Under the pieces are notes generated by a model, which ran no database searches, had not been told where the DNA came from, and saw only the letters and a program-made list of their open reading frames with translations. The position numbers were made by a program, and so were the translations under genes. A stretch of DNA of 64,000 nt from Haliscomenobacter sp041740695 (GTDB lineage Bacteria > Bacteroidota > Bacteroidia > Chitinophagales > Saprospiraceae). The stretch covers positions 30,782 through 94,781 of the forward strand of contig NZ_JBGSLK010000132.1 in NCBI RefSeq assembly GCF_041740695.1. The letters are read 5' to 3'. Every line of letters starts with the position of its first letter. Positions within the stretch are counted from its first letter, which is position 1. Below are positions 25,418 through 34,700 of this stretch, in pieces.

Positions 25418-27979
25418 ATGGTTGAGCATTTGAATGACGGCGGAGTCAAACTAAAGCGCATTTTTATTGAATCACGCTTGCCAGAAGAACTCGAACCCCT
25501 ACAGGAGATGGCCAACAACCTCTGTTGGTCCTGGAGTAATGATGCTACTGAGCTGTTTAAACAAATCAGCCCTGAGCAATGGGAAGCCCTCAATTACAAT
25601 CCGATCGCAATACTGGATCAACTCTCAATGGACAGAGCCCAAGAGTTGTTGAAAGATAAGGCTTTTATGAGCCTGATGTCCAAAGCGCATACTTCCTTTA
25701 AAAAGTACCTGGCTGAAGAACCCAAAGCTGAATCGCCAAAGATTGCGTATTTCAGCATGGAGTTCGGTTTACACATTTCAGCCCGCCTGTATTCGGGTGG
25801 TTTGGGCGTGTTGGCTGGAGATTTTTTGAAAGAAGCCAGCGACGAAAATGTCCACATGGCGGGTGTCGGTCTGTTGTACCGCTACGGCTATTTTGAACAA
25901 AGTATCTCCTTGTACGGCGATCAGGTCAACAACTACGCACCGCAGGAGTACACCAAAATGCCGATGCACCCGGTGCGCGACAAAAATGGTGAATGGCTAA
26001 AAATTGTCATCGACCTACCCGGTCGCCAGGTGTATGCAAAGGTTTGGGTACTGCCCGTAGGTCGGATTCCCCTATACCTTTTGGACACCGATCTCAATGA
26101 GAACATCTGGGAAGACCGCAGCATTACCCATCACCTCTACGGCGGCGATAAGGAGCATCGCCTCAAGCAGGAAATCCTCCTGGGGATAGGTGGGATACGT
26201 GCCCTGGAAGCACTCGGGTTTGACGCAGATATTTACCACTGCAACGAAGGCCACGCTGCCTTTATGACTCTGGAGCGTACCCGTGGGTTGATTCGCACTC
26301 AGCACCTCAATTACCAACAGGCAACGGAGGTAGTTCGTTCTTCCTCCTTGTTTACGACGCATACTCCGGTACCTGCAGGACACGATTATTTTACCGAAGA
26401 CCTCCTGCGCAAGTACCTATCGGAATATTGCCACCAATTGAGCCTGACCTGGCACGATTTTATGGCTTTGGGCCGCATAGATGCCCACAACAATGATGAA
26501 CCTTTCTCCATGAGCCACCTGGCCATCCACTTGTGCCAGGAAGTGAATGGGGTAAGTGAATTGCATGGACTGGTTTCGCAACAAATGTTCAAGCCCATGT
26601 TCCCTGGCTACAACCAACAGGAACTGCATGTGAGTTTTGTAACCAACGGGGTACACTACCCAACCTGGATTGCCGACGAATGGCACCAGTTGTATACTGA
26701 ATTTTGTGGCGAAAAATTCATCAAGGATCAGTCTAATTTGAAACTCTGGGAAGGGATTCAAAAAATCCCGGCAGCGCGGATCATGGAGATTCGCAAAAAG
26801 CTAAAAACCCGCCTTTTGCATTATGTGAAGGCTAAGCTTAAATCCGAATTGACCCGCCGTGGCGAAAAACCGGGCAGCATCTTTGAGGTACTGAACAACA
26901 TCCCTGAAAATGCGCTGGTGATTGGTTTTGCTCGTCGTTTTGCCACCTACAAACGTGCCCATTTGTTGTTCCAGAACCTGGAACGTTTGGCACAAATGGT
27001 AGGCGACAAACAACGTCCGGTGATGTTCATTTTTGCAGGTAAAGCACACCCTGCTGATCATCCTGGTCAAAAATTGATCAAAGACATCGTCAATATTTCC
27101 AAACGCCCTGAGTTTGCCGGGAAAATTCTCTTTCTGGAGGGGTACAACATGGAAATGGCCCGTTTGCTGGTTCAAGGGGTAGACATCTGGCTCAACACCC
27201 CCACCCGCCCATTGGAAGCTTCGGGTACTTCTGGGATGAAGGCCGCGATGAACGGGGTTATGAATTTCAGCGTTCTGGATGGTTGGTGGGCCGAAGGCTA
27301 CCGCGCCGATTCAGGCTGGGCACTCCCCCTTGAGAACAGCTACGATGAACCTATTTTGCAAGATGAATTGGACGCTGAAACCTTGTACAATACGTTTGAG
27401 GAGGACATCATTCCGACCTATTACAAGCAAAACGCCGAAGGCATTTCTGAAGAATGGGTGCAATACGTCCGCAACATCATTTCCAAAGTGGCACCTCTGT
27501 TCACGATGAAACGAATGATGGACGATTATTTCTCCCGTTTCTACAACAAGCTAGCCAAACGTGGTGGGCAATTTAAAAAGGACAAGTTCAAGGACGCCAT
27601 AGTAATGGCGGAGTGGAAAAAGCTGATGTTGCAGCGTTGGGCAGGTATTCACTTGGTAGACCGGGATATTTTTGATACCGACAATTACTCTTTGACCCTT
27701 GGCGAAAGTTTCAAGGCTGGCATAAAGGTGTATTGCAATGGGGTCAAAGCACAAAACCTGGGCGTAGAAATTCTGTTTTTCAAACGCAAAAGTGAAACAG
27801 AACTGGAACTACGCAGCACCTATCCCTTGGAATTGACCGATGGCAAAGGCGACATTGCTACCTTCAGCTCCGAGATCAATCCCCAAATGTCGGGTGTATA
27901 CGAATACGGTTTTCGCTTGTATCCAAAGCACGAAAACCTGCCACACCGCCAGGATTTGGGCTTGATCAAATGGCTGTAA
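25418..27979 (+). CDS. glgP: alpha-glucan (glycogen/maltodextrin) phosphorylase
   Basis: 853 residues, the length of the shorter bacterial alpha-glucan phosphorylase branch with the DUF3417-type N-terminus (LEPLQEMANNLCWSWSNDAT). Catalytic-domain landmarks are YFSMEFGLH near 110, HCNEGHAAF, FTTHTPVPAGHD, and EASGTSGMKAAMNG near 600-613, where the lysine binds pyridoxal phosphate. It cleaves alpha-1,4-glucans with phosphate to glucose-1-phosphate, so it mobilises storage glycogen or imported maltodextrin. It has its own promoter after the STAND operon. A short frame at 25238-25411 ends seven bases before the ATG and could be a leader peptide. Confidence 0.93.
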   Translation: MVEHLNDGGVKLKRIFIESRLPEELEPLQEMANNLCWSWSNDATELFKQISPEQWEALNYNPIAILDQLSMDRAQELLKDKAFMSLMSKAHTSFKKYLAEEPKAESPKIAYFSMEFGLHISARLYSGGLGVLAGDFLKEASDENVHMAGVGLLYRYGYFEQSISLYGDQVNNYAPQEYTKMPMHPVRDKNGEWLKIVIDLPGRQVYAKVWVLPVGRIPLYLLDTDLNENIWEDRSITHHLYGGDKEHRLKQEILLGIGGIRALEALGFDADIYHCNEGHAAFMTLERTRGLIRTQHLNYQQATEVVRSSSLFTTHTPVPAGHDYFTEDLLRKYLSEYCHQLSLTWHDFMALGRIDAHNNDEPFSMSHLAIHLCQEVNGVSELHGLVSQQMFKPMFPGYNQQELHVSFVTNGVHYPTWIADEWHQLYTEFCGEKFIKDQSNLKLWEGIQKIPAARIMEIRKKLKTRLLHYVKAKLKSELTRRGEKPGSIFEVLNNIPENALVIGFARRFATYKRAHLLFQNLERLAQMVGDKQRPVMFIFAGKAHPADHPGQKLIKDIVNISKRPEFAGKILFLEGYNMEMARLLVQGVDIWLNTPTRPLEASGTSGMKAAMNGVMNFSVLDGWWAEGYRADSGWALPLENSYDEPILQDELDAETLYNTFEEDIIPTYYKQNAEGISEEWVQYVRNIISKVAPLFTMKRMMDDYFSRFYNKLAKRGGQFKKDKFKDAIVMAEWKKLMLQRWAGIHLVDRDIFDTDNYSLTLGESFKAGIKVYCNGVKAQNLGVEILFFKRKSETELELRSTYPLELTDGKGDIATFSSEINPQMSGVYEYGFRLYPKHENLPHRQDLGLIKWL

Positions 27980-28040
27980 TCCAGAGCAACCTGTGATGAC
28001 GGAGTTTTTTGAAATATTCGTTCTCCAGGCCTTGGCGTTT

Positions 28041-28180
28041 GAATTGCCTCCAGCTTTAGCTGGTGGGTCGAAGGTCAAATTTTGAATGGGCTTTAGCCCC
28101 TAACCTCAACTTGGCAAATAGGGATAAAGCCCAAAACTGGAGCTCACTGCTTATCCACTAGCTAAAGCTGGAGGCAATTC
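28041..28180. repeat. nested inverted repeat after glgP
   Basis: Arms 28041-28066 and 28155-28180 (GAATTGCCTCCAGCTTTAGC type) are complementary over 26 bases with one mismatch. Smaller pairs (GGGCTTTAGCCC, GGGATAAAGCCC) lie inside. Same style as the long palindromes elsewhere in the window. Confidence 0.8.
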
Positions 28181-28244
28181 ATGGGCTTCTAGTCTAAGAT
28201 TGAAGAACGGTAATTTCAAAAATTTCATCATTCTGGAAAAGAAG

Positions 28245-28275
28245 AAATGGCGAACGGAGTCCCCGTTCGCCATTT
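28245..28275 (+). terminator. hairpin with T-rich tail, possible glgP terminator
   Basis: Arms 28245-28257 and 28263-28275 form a perfect 13-bp stem (AAATGGCGAACGG) with a 5-base loop, followed by GCTTTTCAT. It lies 265 bases past the glgP stop. Further short palindromes follow (28330-28355 TTCGCGGGGA type, 28456-28479 GGCCCACGA type). From 28480 to 28877 the sequence is AT-rich and I see no gene. Confidence 0.55.
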
Positions 28276-28877
28276 GCTTTTCATAATACGTTCGTCCATA
28301 CAGGTTAAAATCACCAACTAGGGTTTTTCTTTCGCGGGGACATTCATCCCCGCGAACCAGGGATTAATAGCAACTGTCTGCCGTAGCAGGTAAAAAATAG
28401 GCGTATAGGTGTTAGGTGTTTTTTAAGGTTAAACATTAACTGAGGTTTCCTGGGGTTGGCCCACGATTGCTCGTGGGCCGTCAAACGGGTTTTTAGGTGT
28501 TTTGATATGCGTTGATTTGGGATCAAATGATAAAAAAGCCTGGTGTTTAGTGTTTAGTGATTTCTCATAGTATGTTCGTGCATCTTGCTTTTTGATCACG
28601 ATTCAAAGGTATTCCTAAAGTGCTGCCCAGGAAAACCACCCAGTGGCCCAAAATCGGAATTCAGACTGGCAAAAAATCACTTATAATCGCGCTATTTTAG
28701 CAAATCAAAACTGGCTCTGTAAATCACAAACCCTTCATTTTTAATATTTTTCGACTTTATTTTCTTCGTATCTTTTATTTTTTCACCCGAAAGTCTTAGT
28801 TTTTCGTTTCGAGTTTCAGAAGAGGAGAAAAAAAATTAAAAAAATGATTTTTCTCCCAAAAAACGTCCACACAGGGT

Positions 28878-30368
28878 ATGAAAGACGATTTGTTCAGTTT
28901 AATCCAGGCGATGGCGCCCGCGGAAAAGCGCTATTTTAAAGTCAACTCTAAAAAGCTCAGTGGAGAAAAAGTCCAGGCTGACTATGTAGACCTGTTTGAG
29001 TTGCTCAATAAAATGGAGGAACTGGATGAGGCCAAATTGCGGAAAGTATTCGACAAACGCCTTGCCGACACCCGCGCCTACCTTTACGACGCGATCTTGC
29101 GCAGCATGCGTGCTTACCGCAGCAAGCGATTTTTGTACAGTCAAATCAAGGACAAAATCATTGACGCTCGTTATTTGCTGGATGTTGGGCTGCCCGAGCA
29201 GGCCGAATATTGTCTGGGTGAAGCCAAACAGATGGCTGAATCTGCCAGAGATACCTTGTCCTTGTTGGAAATCAATCGAGAATACCGCAAGTTGCTGCGC
29301 CGAACCTTTACCCAAGGCAAAGAAACAATCTTACTCGCTCTTACTGAGGCCCAACGTTTTTTGGAAGCCCAAATGCAGGAGGAATTTTGGGCCCTGAGCA
29401 ACAGCGACAAGGTCATCGTAGAAACCAATCGGGTGATGCGCAGTGAAAATCGTGCCGACACGGAACGCCTGCGCAGCCAATTTGCAGATTTATTGGATGA
29501 AAAAAGTACGCCCAAAGGGATTCGGGCTCAATTGGCCTGTTTTCAAATCCGGGTAGTCTTGTTTTATTACCTGGGCGAAATCACCCAAGCCTATGCCGAA
29601 GGAAAAAAGGGGATGGCGCTGTGGAAGGAATTCCCTGTACTTCGGGAGGAAGAGCCTTTTTCCTACATCAACGATTTGGCCAACCACCTCACCCTGGCCA
29701 TTCAGCAAAAAGACTACCCCGAGGCCACTACACTCCAACAACAATTGGAGCAATACAAGCCCCAATCTGTCAACGAGGAAGCCTGGTGGTTTCGCAAAAG
29801 TGTAGGTACTGATCTACTGCTGCGCACCAACACTGGCAACATTGAAGGGCTGGATCAAATGGCCGAAAAAATCCGGGCTGGTATTCAACGTTTCGACATC
29901 ACCATTTCTGGTCAGTTTCACTTTTACATCAATTTGGCGCTCTTGCAATTCATTGCAGGTACTTATCAGAAATGCCTGGAATCCTGTGAATTACTTGTTC
30001 GTCAACACCAGGTGAAAGACCGTCAAGATGCCCGGGTGATTGCTGGGCTATTGCGGGTAATGGCCATGTACGAACTGCAACACGACGATTTTGAAAACGC
30101 CCTGCGCTCCAGCGATCGCTTATTGGAAAAACAGGAAATCAGCTTTTTAGAAGATTTTGAGCAAACCATTCTGGGATTTCTGCGTACCCTGAATCGGGCT
30201 CCGGAGCGCGAGAAACGTCCCATCTGGCAAAAGATGGAACAGTATTTGGCCGACAGCAACCATAGTTTATTGGAAATTGCGACGCTATTGCGGGGCTGGG
30301 TGGCGCTGCATTTGACGGGTGAGCCGATTGTGGAAAGAATGCGGCGGGAAGCGAAAGGGCATAAATAG
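28878..30368 (+). CDS. conserved helical-repeat (TPR-like) protein, function unknown
   Basis: 496 residues, cytoplasmic, nearly all alpha-helical. It begins MKDDLFSLIQAMAPAEKRYFK, a start I associate with a Bacteroidota hypothetical family. Repeated helical hairpins such as LLDVGLPEQAEYCLGEAKQMA, LQFIAGTYQKCLESCELLV and MYELQHDDFENALRSSDRLL have tetratricopeptide spacing, suggesting a protein-interaction scaffold. There is no catalytic motif. It is transcribed alone, convergent with the response-regulator gene 18 bases away. Confidence 0.7.
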   Translation: MKDDLFSLIQAMAPAEKRYFKVNSKKLSGEKVQADYVDLFELLNKMEELDEAKLRKVFDKRLADTRAYLYDAILRSMRAYRSKRFLYSQIKDKIIDARYLLDVGLPEQAEYCLGEAKQMAESARDTLSLLEINREYRKLLRRTFTQGKETILLALTEAQRFLEAQMQEEFWALSNSDKVIVETNRVMRSENRADTERLRSQFADLLDEKSTPKGIRAQLACFQIRVVLFYYLGEITQAYAEGKKGMALWKEFPVLREEEPFSYINDLANHLTLAIQQKDYPEATTLQQQLEQYKPQSVNEEAWWFRKSVGTDLLLRTNTGNIEGLDQMAEKIRAGIQRFDITISGQFHFYINLALLQFIAGTYQKCLESCELLVRQHQVKDRQDARVIAGLLRVMAMYELQHDDFENALRSSDRLLEKQEISFLEDFEQTILGFLRTLNRAPEREKRPIWQKMEQYLADSNHSLLEIATLLRGWVALHLTGEPIVERMRREAKGHK

Positions 30369-30386
30369 CAGGTAGAAAAAATAAGC

Positions 30387-31076
30387 CTAACTCAAAACCT
30401 CCCGAATCCGAGCTACCCCATCCTCATACGAAGCCCCCACCGGAATCTCCACCCCATTCACCCATACCTGTTGCCGCGCAATTTTACCCACATGTTGCAC
30501 GCCCACAATGAAGGAGCGATGCACCCGCACGAAATCCTGCTCAGGCAAGGTATGTAAGGCCTCTGGCACGTTTTGTCGGCACATCAATTTACGTTCCTTC
30601 AGCACATAAGTCATGTAATTCCCGGCTGCTTCGATGTACAGGATGTCTTTGAGGTAAACTTTTTCCTCTTCATAACCTGTTTTGAGAAAAATGAAATCTT
30701 GCGCTTCAACACCACGTACATTTTGCATTTCCAGGGCTTTGTTACAAGCTTTCGTAAACCGTGCCAGCGAAAAAGGTTTAAGCAGGTAATCCACGGCATC
30801 CAGGTCAAAACCCTGCACTGCGTATTCACTATAGGCCGTGGTAAACACCACCAAGGGGCCATTTTTCAGAATTTGCGCAAACTCTATCCCAGAGATATCC
30901 GGCATTTTGATGTCCAAAAAAAGCAGATCAACCTTGTTTTGCCGCAAAAAAGGCAAGGCTTCAAAAGCGTCAATAAAACTGGCGCGCAGGTCCAAAAAAG
31001 GTACCTTGGCCGCGTGCATTTGTACAACCTCCAGGGCTTTGGGTTCGTCGTCGATGGCAATGGCGCTTAACTTCAT
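30387..31076 (-). CDS. LytTR-family response regulator
   Basis: 229 residues. The receiver domain is 1-120, with DD at 9-10, the phospho-acceptor Asp55 in LFLDIKMPD, a conserved Thr in VFTTAYSEYA and Lys in LLKPF. The LytTR DNA-binding domain is about 130-229 (YIEAAGNYMTYVL, FVRVHRSFIVGVQHV). The histidine kinase gene is five bases upstream, so they are a two-component pair. LytTR regulators bind paired direct repeats upstream of target promoters; no target is evident here. Confidence 0.92.
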   Translation of the reverse strand: MKLSAIAIDDEPKALEVVQMHAAKVPFLDLRASFIDAFEALPFLRQNKVDLLFLDIKMPDISGIEFAQILKNGPLVVFTTAYSEYAVQGFDLDAVDYLLKPFSLARFTKACNKALEMQNVRGVEAQDFIFLKTGYEEEKVYLKDILYIEAAGNYMTYVLKERKLMCRQNVPEALHTLPEQDFVRVHRSFIVGVQHVGKIARQQVWVNGVEIPVGASYEDGVARIREVLS

Positions 31077-31081
31077 AGCAG

Positions 31082-32587
31082 CTACACAATGGTGAGGATT
31101 AAAGATACAAAATAATCATGCTCAGAGACCTGGATGCTGAATTCGTGTTTGTCCGGGTACAACAATTCCAGGCGTTTGCGCACATTGTCCAGGCCAATGC
31201 CGTGGCTGTCTTTTTCAGGGTCCAGTTCGTTTTTAGGGTGGTAGCTGTTGTGTACTTTGAAAAAAATATGTTCGGGATCATGGGTCAGGGTGATGTAGAT
31301 CCAGGAAGCATTGCGAAAGCTAATGCCGTGTTTGAAGGCGTTTTCCACAAGTGGATTGAGCAGCATGGGTGCGATAAAAACCTCCCGGTCTGGGTTTTGT
31401 AAATTAATCTTGAGGTCAATTTGTTGGTTGTCGTCCAAGCGCAATTGCTGGATGTCGATCAGGTTGTGCAGGTATTCAATCTCTTTGGCCAGGGGGATGC
31501 GATTTTGGTGGTTTTCCTGCAACATGAAACGCATCATGTCTCCCAGCTTTTGGATACCATCGGCAGTTTTCTCACTGTTTTCCTTCATCGCTATGGCATA
31601 AAGGGTATTGAGTGCATTGAACAAAAAGTGCGGGTTGATTTGGGCGCGGAGGGCGCCTAGTTCGGCGGAAGTTTGGGAAACTTCGGTTAGAAAGCTGCGT
31701 TTTTCATTGATCAAAACCGATCTCAAATAAGCGCTGCCAATGCCTAATGCATGAACAACTAAAAAATGAAGCAACCATGTTTTGTTCGAAGTATCATCGA
31801 AAAAGATCAGTAAATACACAATGACCAAGGCTGTGGTAACCAGTGGCTCCAAAAAGTTGACCCGATTCTGCTCCGTAAATCCATTTTTAATGATTGCAAT
31901 ACAACGATAAAACCAATGCAGGTGTAAAACCACGATTGGTACAACCCAAAAACGCAATTGGATAAAACGATTTTCGTAGTAGTCATTGCCTGTCATGACC
32001 TCGAAACTCAACATGGTAGCATAGCTTAGCAAAAATAATATGGCTGAAAAGAGCAAGAACTCAGCCAGTGCTTTAAGAACGAGGCTACGGTTTTCTTTGG
32101 CCCGAGCGATTAAAAAATAATACAACTCATTCAAAGCTTCATAGAGCACAATGATTATGAATAATTTCAAACTATCCTGCACCAGATGCAGCAGGCTAAA
32201 ATAAGGCCTGGCCTCCGGGCCATCTTGACCATCGTTTCTCCATAAATCGATATTAGTATACCCATACGCAGCAGCAGCAGCTACAATCAACAGCAATCCC
32301 AGAAGAGCAGCAAATGCCGCCAGGAAACCAAACCTGTGGCGCGAACTTGGGCGCACTATGGCCGGCGTAACATAATGATGAAATAGCAGACCTGCCACTA
32401 TCCCACCCAGCCAAAATACCAGGGTTGCAAACAGGTCATTTTCTAAAAAATCATACTCCCCAAAACAATCATAACACTGTATTTGTGCATCTACATATTC
32501 TACATAGCTGTTGACGATCATTCCTGCCGCCAATACAATACTTAGCAGAAACCCCAGTCCCCAATTGCGCTTTTCTATTGCCGCCAT
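31082..32587 (-). CDS. LytS-type membrane sensor histidine kinase
   Basis: 501 residues from the ATG at 32587 (MAAIEKRNWG). A longer TTG-initiated frame to 32647 would read through a terminator hairpin. About eight hydrophobic segments occupy 1-280. The His_kinase domain follows, with the phospho-acceptor His in QINPHFLFNALN near 318, and the HATPase N box LLNPLVENAFKHGI. The fold is that of PF06580 kinases that pair with LytTR regulators. No extracellular sensor domain is present, so the stimulus is probably sensed in or near the membrane. Confidence 0.9.
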   Translation of the reverse strand: MAAIEKRNWGLGFLLSIVLAAGMIVNSYVEYVDAQIQCYDCFGEYDFLENDLFATLVFWLGGIVAGLLFHHYVTPAIVRPSSRHRFGFLAAFAALLGLLLIVAAAAAYGYTNIDLWRNDGQDGPEARPYFSLLHLVQDSLKLFIIIVLYEALNELYYFLIARAKENRSLVLKALAEFLLFSAILFLLSYATMLSFEVMTGNDYYENRFIQLRFWVVPIVVLHLHWFYRCIAIIKNGFTEQNRVNFLEPLVTTALVIVYLLIFFDDTSNKTWLLHFLVVHALGIGSAYLRSVLINEKRSFLTEVSQTSAELGALRAQINPHFLFNALNTLYAIAMKENSEKTADGIQKLGDMMRFMLQENHQNRIPLAKEIEYLHNLIDIQQLRLDDNQQIDLKINLQNPDREVFIAPMLLNPLVENAFKHGISFRNASWIYITLTHDPEHIFFKVHNSYHPKNELDPEKDSHGIGLDNVRKRLELLYPDKHEFSIQVSEHDYFVSLILTIV

Positions 32588-32609
32588 TGCTTTTTTTTGT
32601 AAAAGTAGG

Positions 32610-32645
32610 GATTCAGCCCATTGCGTTCGAGAAATGGGCTGAATC
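32610..32645 (-). terminator. terminator between the DUF5723 gene and the kinase gene
   Basis: Arms 32610-32622 and 32633-32645 form a perfect 13-bp stem (GATTCAGCCCATT) with a 10-base loop. It lies 33 bases past the DUF5723 stop; on the minus strand it is followed by CCTACTTTTAC. Confidence 0.6.
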
Positions 32646-32677
32646 AAGCACTTTTTGGGATAAAATCGCTGGCATAT

Positions 32678-34132
32678 CTAAAAATCATAACAATCCATCC
32701 CGCGCCCACTTTTTTGTTTCCCACCCCGCGCTTTATCTCCATTGAACCAGTTTTTCGGCCAGGGACTGATTTTCAAAGCCGCATAAAAACCCGCTTCGGA
32801 GAGATTACCTCGGGTCACCCAAGGAATAAGGTTATCTGTACCAATGGTCAAAAAAGCCAGGCGAATTGCAGCGCCCAAGCGCAAGCGCTGCCAACGATAC
32901 AAGCTCAGTGGCAGGTAGGCTCCCACCCAATTGTTTTCCCAGCCACTTACTACCGAGAGGGTGCTGGCTTTGTGCAATTGATTGTCGCGAAATGCCAATG
33001 GCTGTTGATACACAGCAAAAAAGCGCAGTCCTTCTGTTTTGTAAAAACCGGCTTGCAAAACCAGATTGGTCGGCAATCCCATGCTGAAGGAGGAATCAAC
33101 CAAAGCCGCCTGGGGGTCACCTGTGAGCAATTCACTCAGTTGGGCAGCTTTGTTGGGCAAGTCGGCTGCGCCAGTCCAACTGGTGTAAGGGTCGGTATCA
33201 AAAAGGAGGGTGGTTGAGTTGCGAAACTGGTACAATTGAGCGCTGTCGCGAAAACGGATTCCGCCAATGTCATTGATAGCCAAGCCCACATTACAATTCC
33301 AGCGCTCTCCCACGTATTCGTAAACCAAACCCAGATCGAGGCCCCAGCCTTTGCCTTGTTGTTGCAGCTTGTAAGGGGTATCAGCATCAGTGCCCAGGTT
33401 ACCCCTGGTAAAAGCCAATGTAGCCGCACCCGGGCTCACTTCAAAACTATCCGTACTGATTTGTTGATAACTGAATTGCTCATTGTAGATCGTGAGTCCT
33501 TCATAACCTTGCAGGTACCGCAGGTTAAAACCCAGGGCAAGTCGACGGTCATCCGCTGAACCAATGCTGTAATCGTAATGCAGCCCCAATTCTCGCCAGG
33601 CCATTCCATTGACGTGGGAGGGAGTCATGTTGACCTTGCCTTTGTTATTGATGTAGGTATAATACCCCAAATCGGTAGGGAAAATGGTTTCCATCTCCAT
33701 CCGTGCACGGGTAGTGAAGCCAATGCCATGTTTGCCCAGTCGAACCAAAAAAGAAGGCCCCAAGACATTTACTGTCACATCACCATAATAAGGACTGTTG
33801 CGGGTGTAATAGTCCAAAACCAGGCTATTTGGCCCGGGAGTTCGATCAGCTGGTATATCCGGTCGGCTGTAAATGTTCTGGATGCTGCGGTATCGACTGA
33901 ACTCACCCGCTTTGGAGTTTTCCAAAAAGGCGTAGTTGTTGCTCACCGAGTTGACGGTTTCAACCAGGTTCAAGTCCCATTTTTTGTGGTACAAGGCGCC
34001 GAGAGCCGGGTTGAGCAAGGTACTGTTGATGCCGCTGAATTGTTGCAAGCGCAAACCGAGGGCTTCCTGGCCCGAACTGGATATTGCTGCCAGAATACAT
34101 AGGGGCAACAGCAATATTTGCAGGTTTTTCAT
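32678..34132 (-). CDS. outer-membrane protein of the DUF5723 type
   Basis: 484 residues from the ATG at 34132, which opens a signal peptide (MKNLQILLLPL to SSGQ, about 1-21); the upstream frame to 34216 is not export-like. The mature protein has many beta strands with Gly-aromatic turns, an early SGINSTLLNPAL segment and DLNLVETVNS, as in DUF5723/PorV-like barrel proteins common in Bacteroidota. Likely an outer-membrane barrel; no catalytic motif is present. It may share transcription with the downstream kinase/regulator pair, but a terminator intervenes. Confidence 0.75.
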   Translation of the reverse strand: MKNLQILLLPLCILAAISSSGQEALGLRLQQFSGINSTLLNPALGALYHKKWDLNLVETVNSVSNNYAFLENSKAGEFSRYRSIQNIYSRPDIPADRTPGPNSLVLDYYTRNSPYYGDVTVNVLGPSFLVRLGKHGIGFTTRARMEMETIFPTDLGYYTYINNKGKVNMTPSHVNGMAWRELGLHYDYSIGSADDRRLALGFNLRYLQGYEGLTIYNEQFSYQQISTDSFEVSPGAATLAFTRGNLGTDADTPYKLQQQGKGWGLDLGLVYEYVGERWNCNVGLAINDIGGIRFRDSAQLYQFRNSTTLLFDTDPYTSWTGAADLPNKAAQLSELLTGDPQAALVDSSFSMGLPTNLVLQAGFYKTEGLRFFAVYQQPLAFRDNQLHKASTLSVVSGWENNWVGAYLPLSLYRWQRLRLGAAIRLAFLTIGTDNLIPWVTRGNLSEAGFYAALKISPWPKNWFNGDKARGGKQKSGRGMDCYDF

Positions 34133-34249
34133 ATTTGATGCTTCGTTTTGAGTTGAACGCTGAATGTGTGGGGTTTCTTTTCTTTGGTACACCTCATTAA
34201 TTTTGGTGAGACCCAAAGGATGAAAATAATGATTTTTTTTAAATACGAA

Positions 34250-34512
34250 TAATTACCCAAAAACTCACCTCCTGATGCCAAATCGGGCACCCATTTTGCC
34301 CAGCATCCTCCTCAAAGTTTATTGTTGCAACGAGAACAGGAAATCCTGGGTTTGATGGCCCATGGCAAAACCAGCGAATTAATCTCCGCAGAGTTGTACA
34401 TCAGCGTCAACACGGTAGATACCCACCGCAAAACATCTTAGCCAAACTCGAAGCGCACAACATTGCGGAAGCAGTGCGGATTGCCATCAAACGTGGGCTG
34501 ATTGGCGATTGA
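34250..34512 (+). pseudogene. decayed LuxR-type HTH (C-terminal domain of a response regulator)
   Basis: The frame reads LLQREQEILGLMAHGKTSEL, then ISAELYISVNTVDTHRK, and then meets a stop. Shifting one base at about 34430 restores NILAKLEAHNIAEAVRIAIK and RGLIGD before a final TGA at 34510-34512. Together these are a textbook LuxR/GerE helix-turn-helix ending. One A seems to have been lost from the run CGCAAAAC. There is no start codon and no receiver domain upstream, so it is a fragment and not a working gene. Confidence 0.7.
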
Positions 34513-34700
34513 CTTACATTACGCAGTAAGCAGCTCCGCTGCTTGTTTCCTTTGTATCTTTACAATCCAGCGCAGCAGTTTTTTGCGGTAGATCAAAAAA
34601 CACCCTTGCAGGTGAAAGATTTTCTGCGTTTTTTTAACGCGGAGAATTTGGCCGCCTCGAACCAAAAACTACCAAGCATCCAGCACCAAAGCACTAAACT

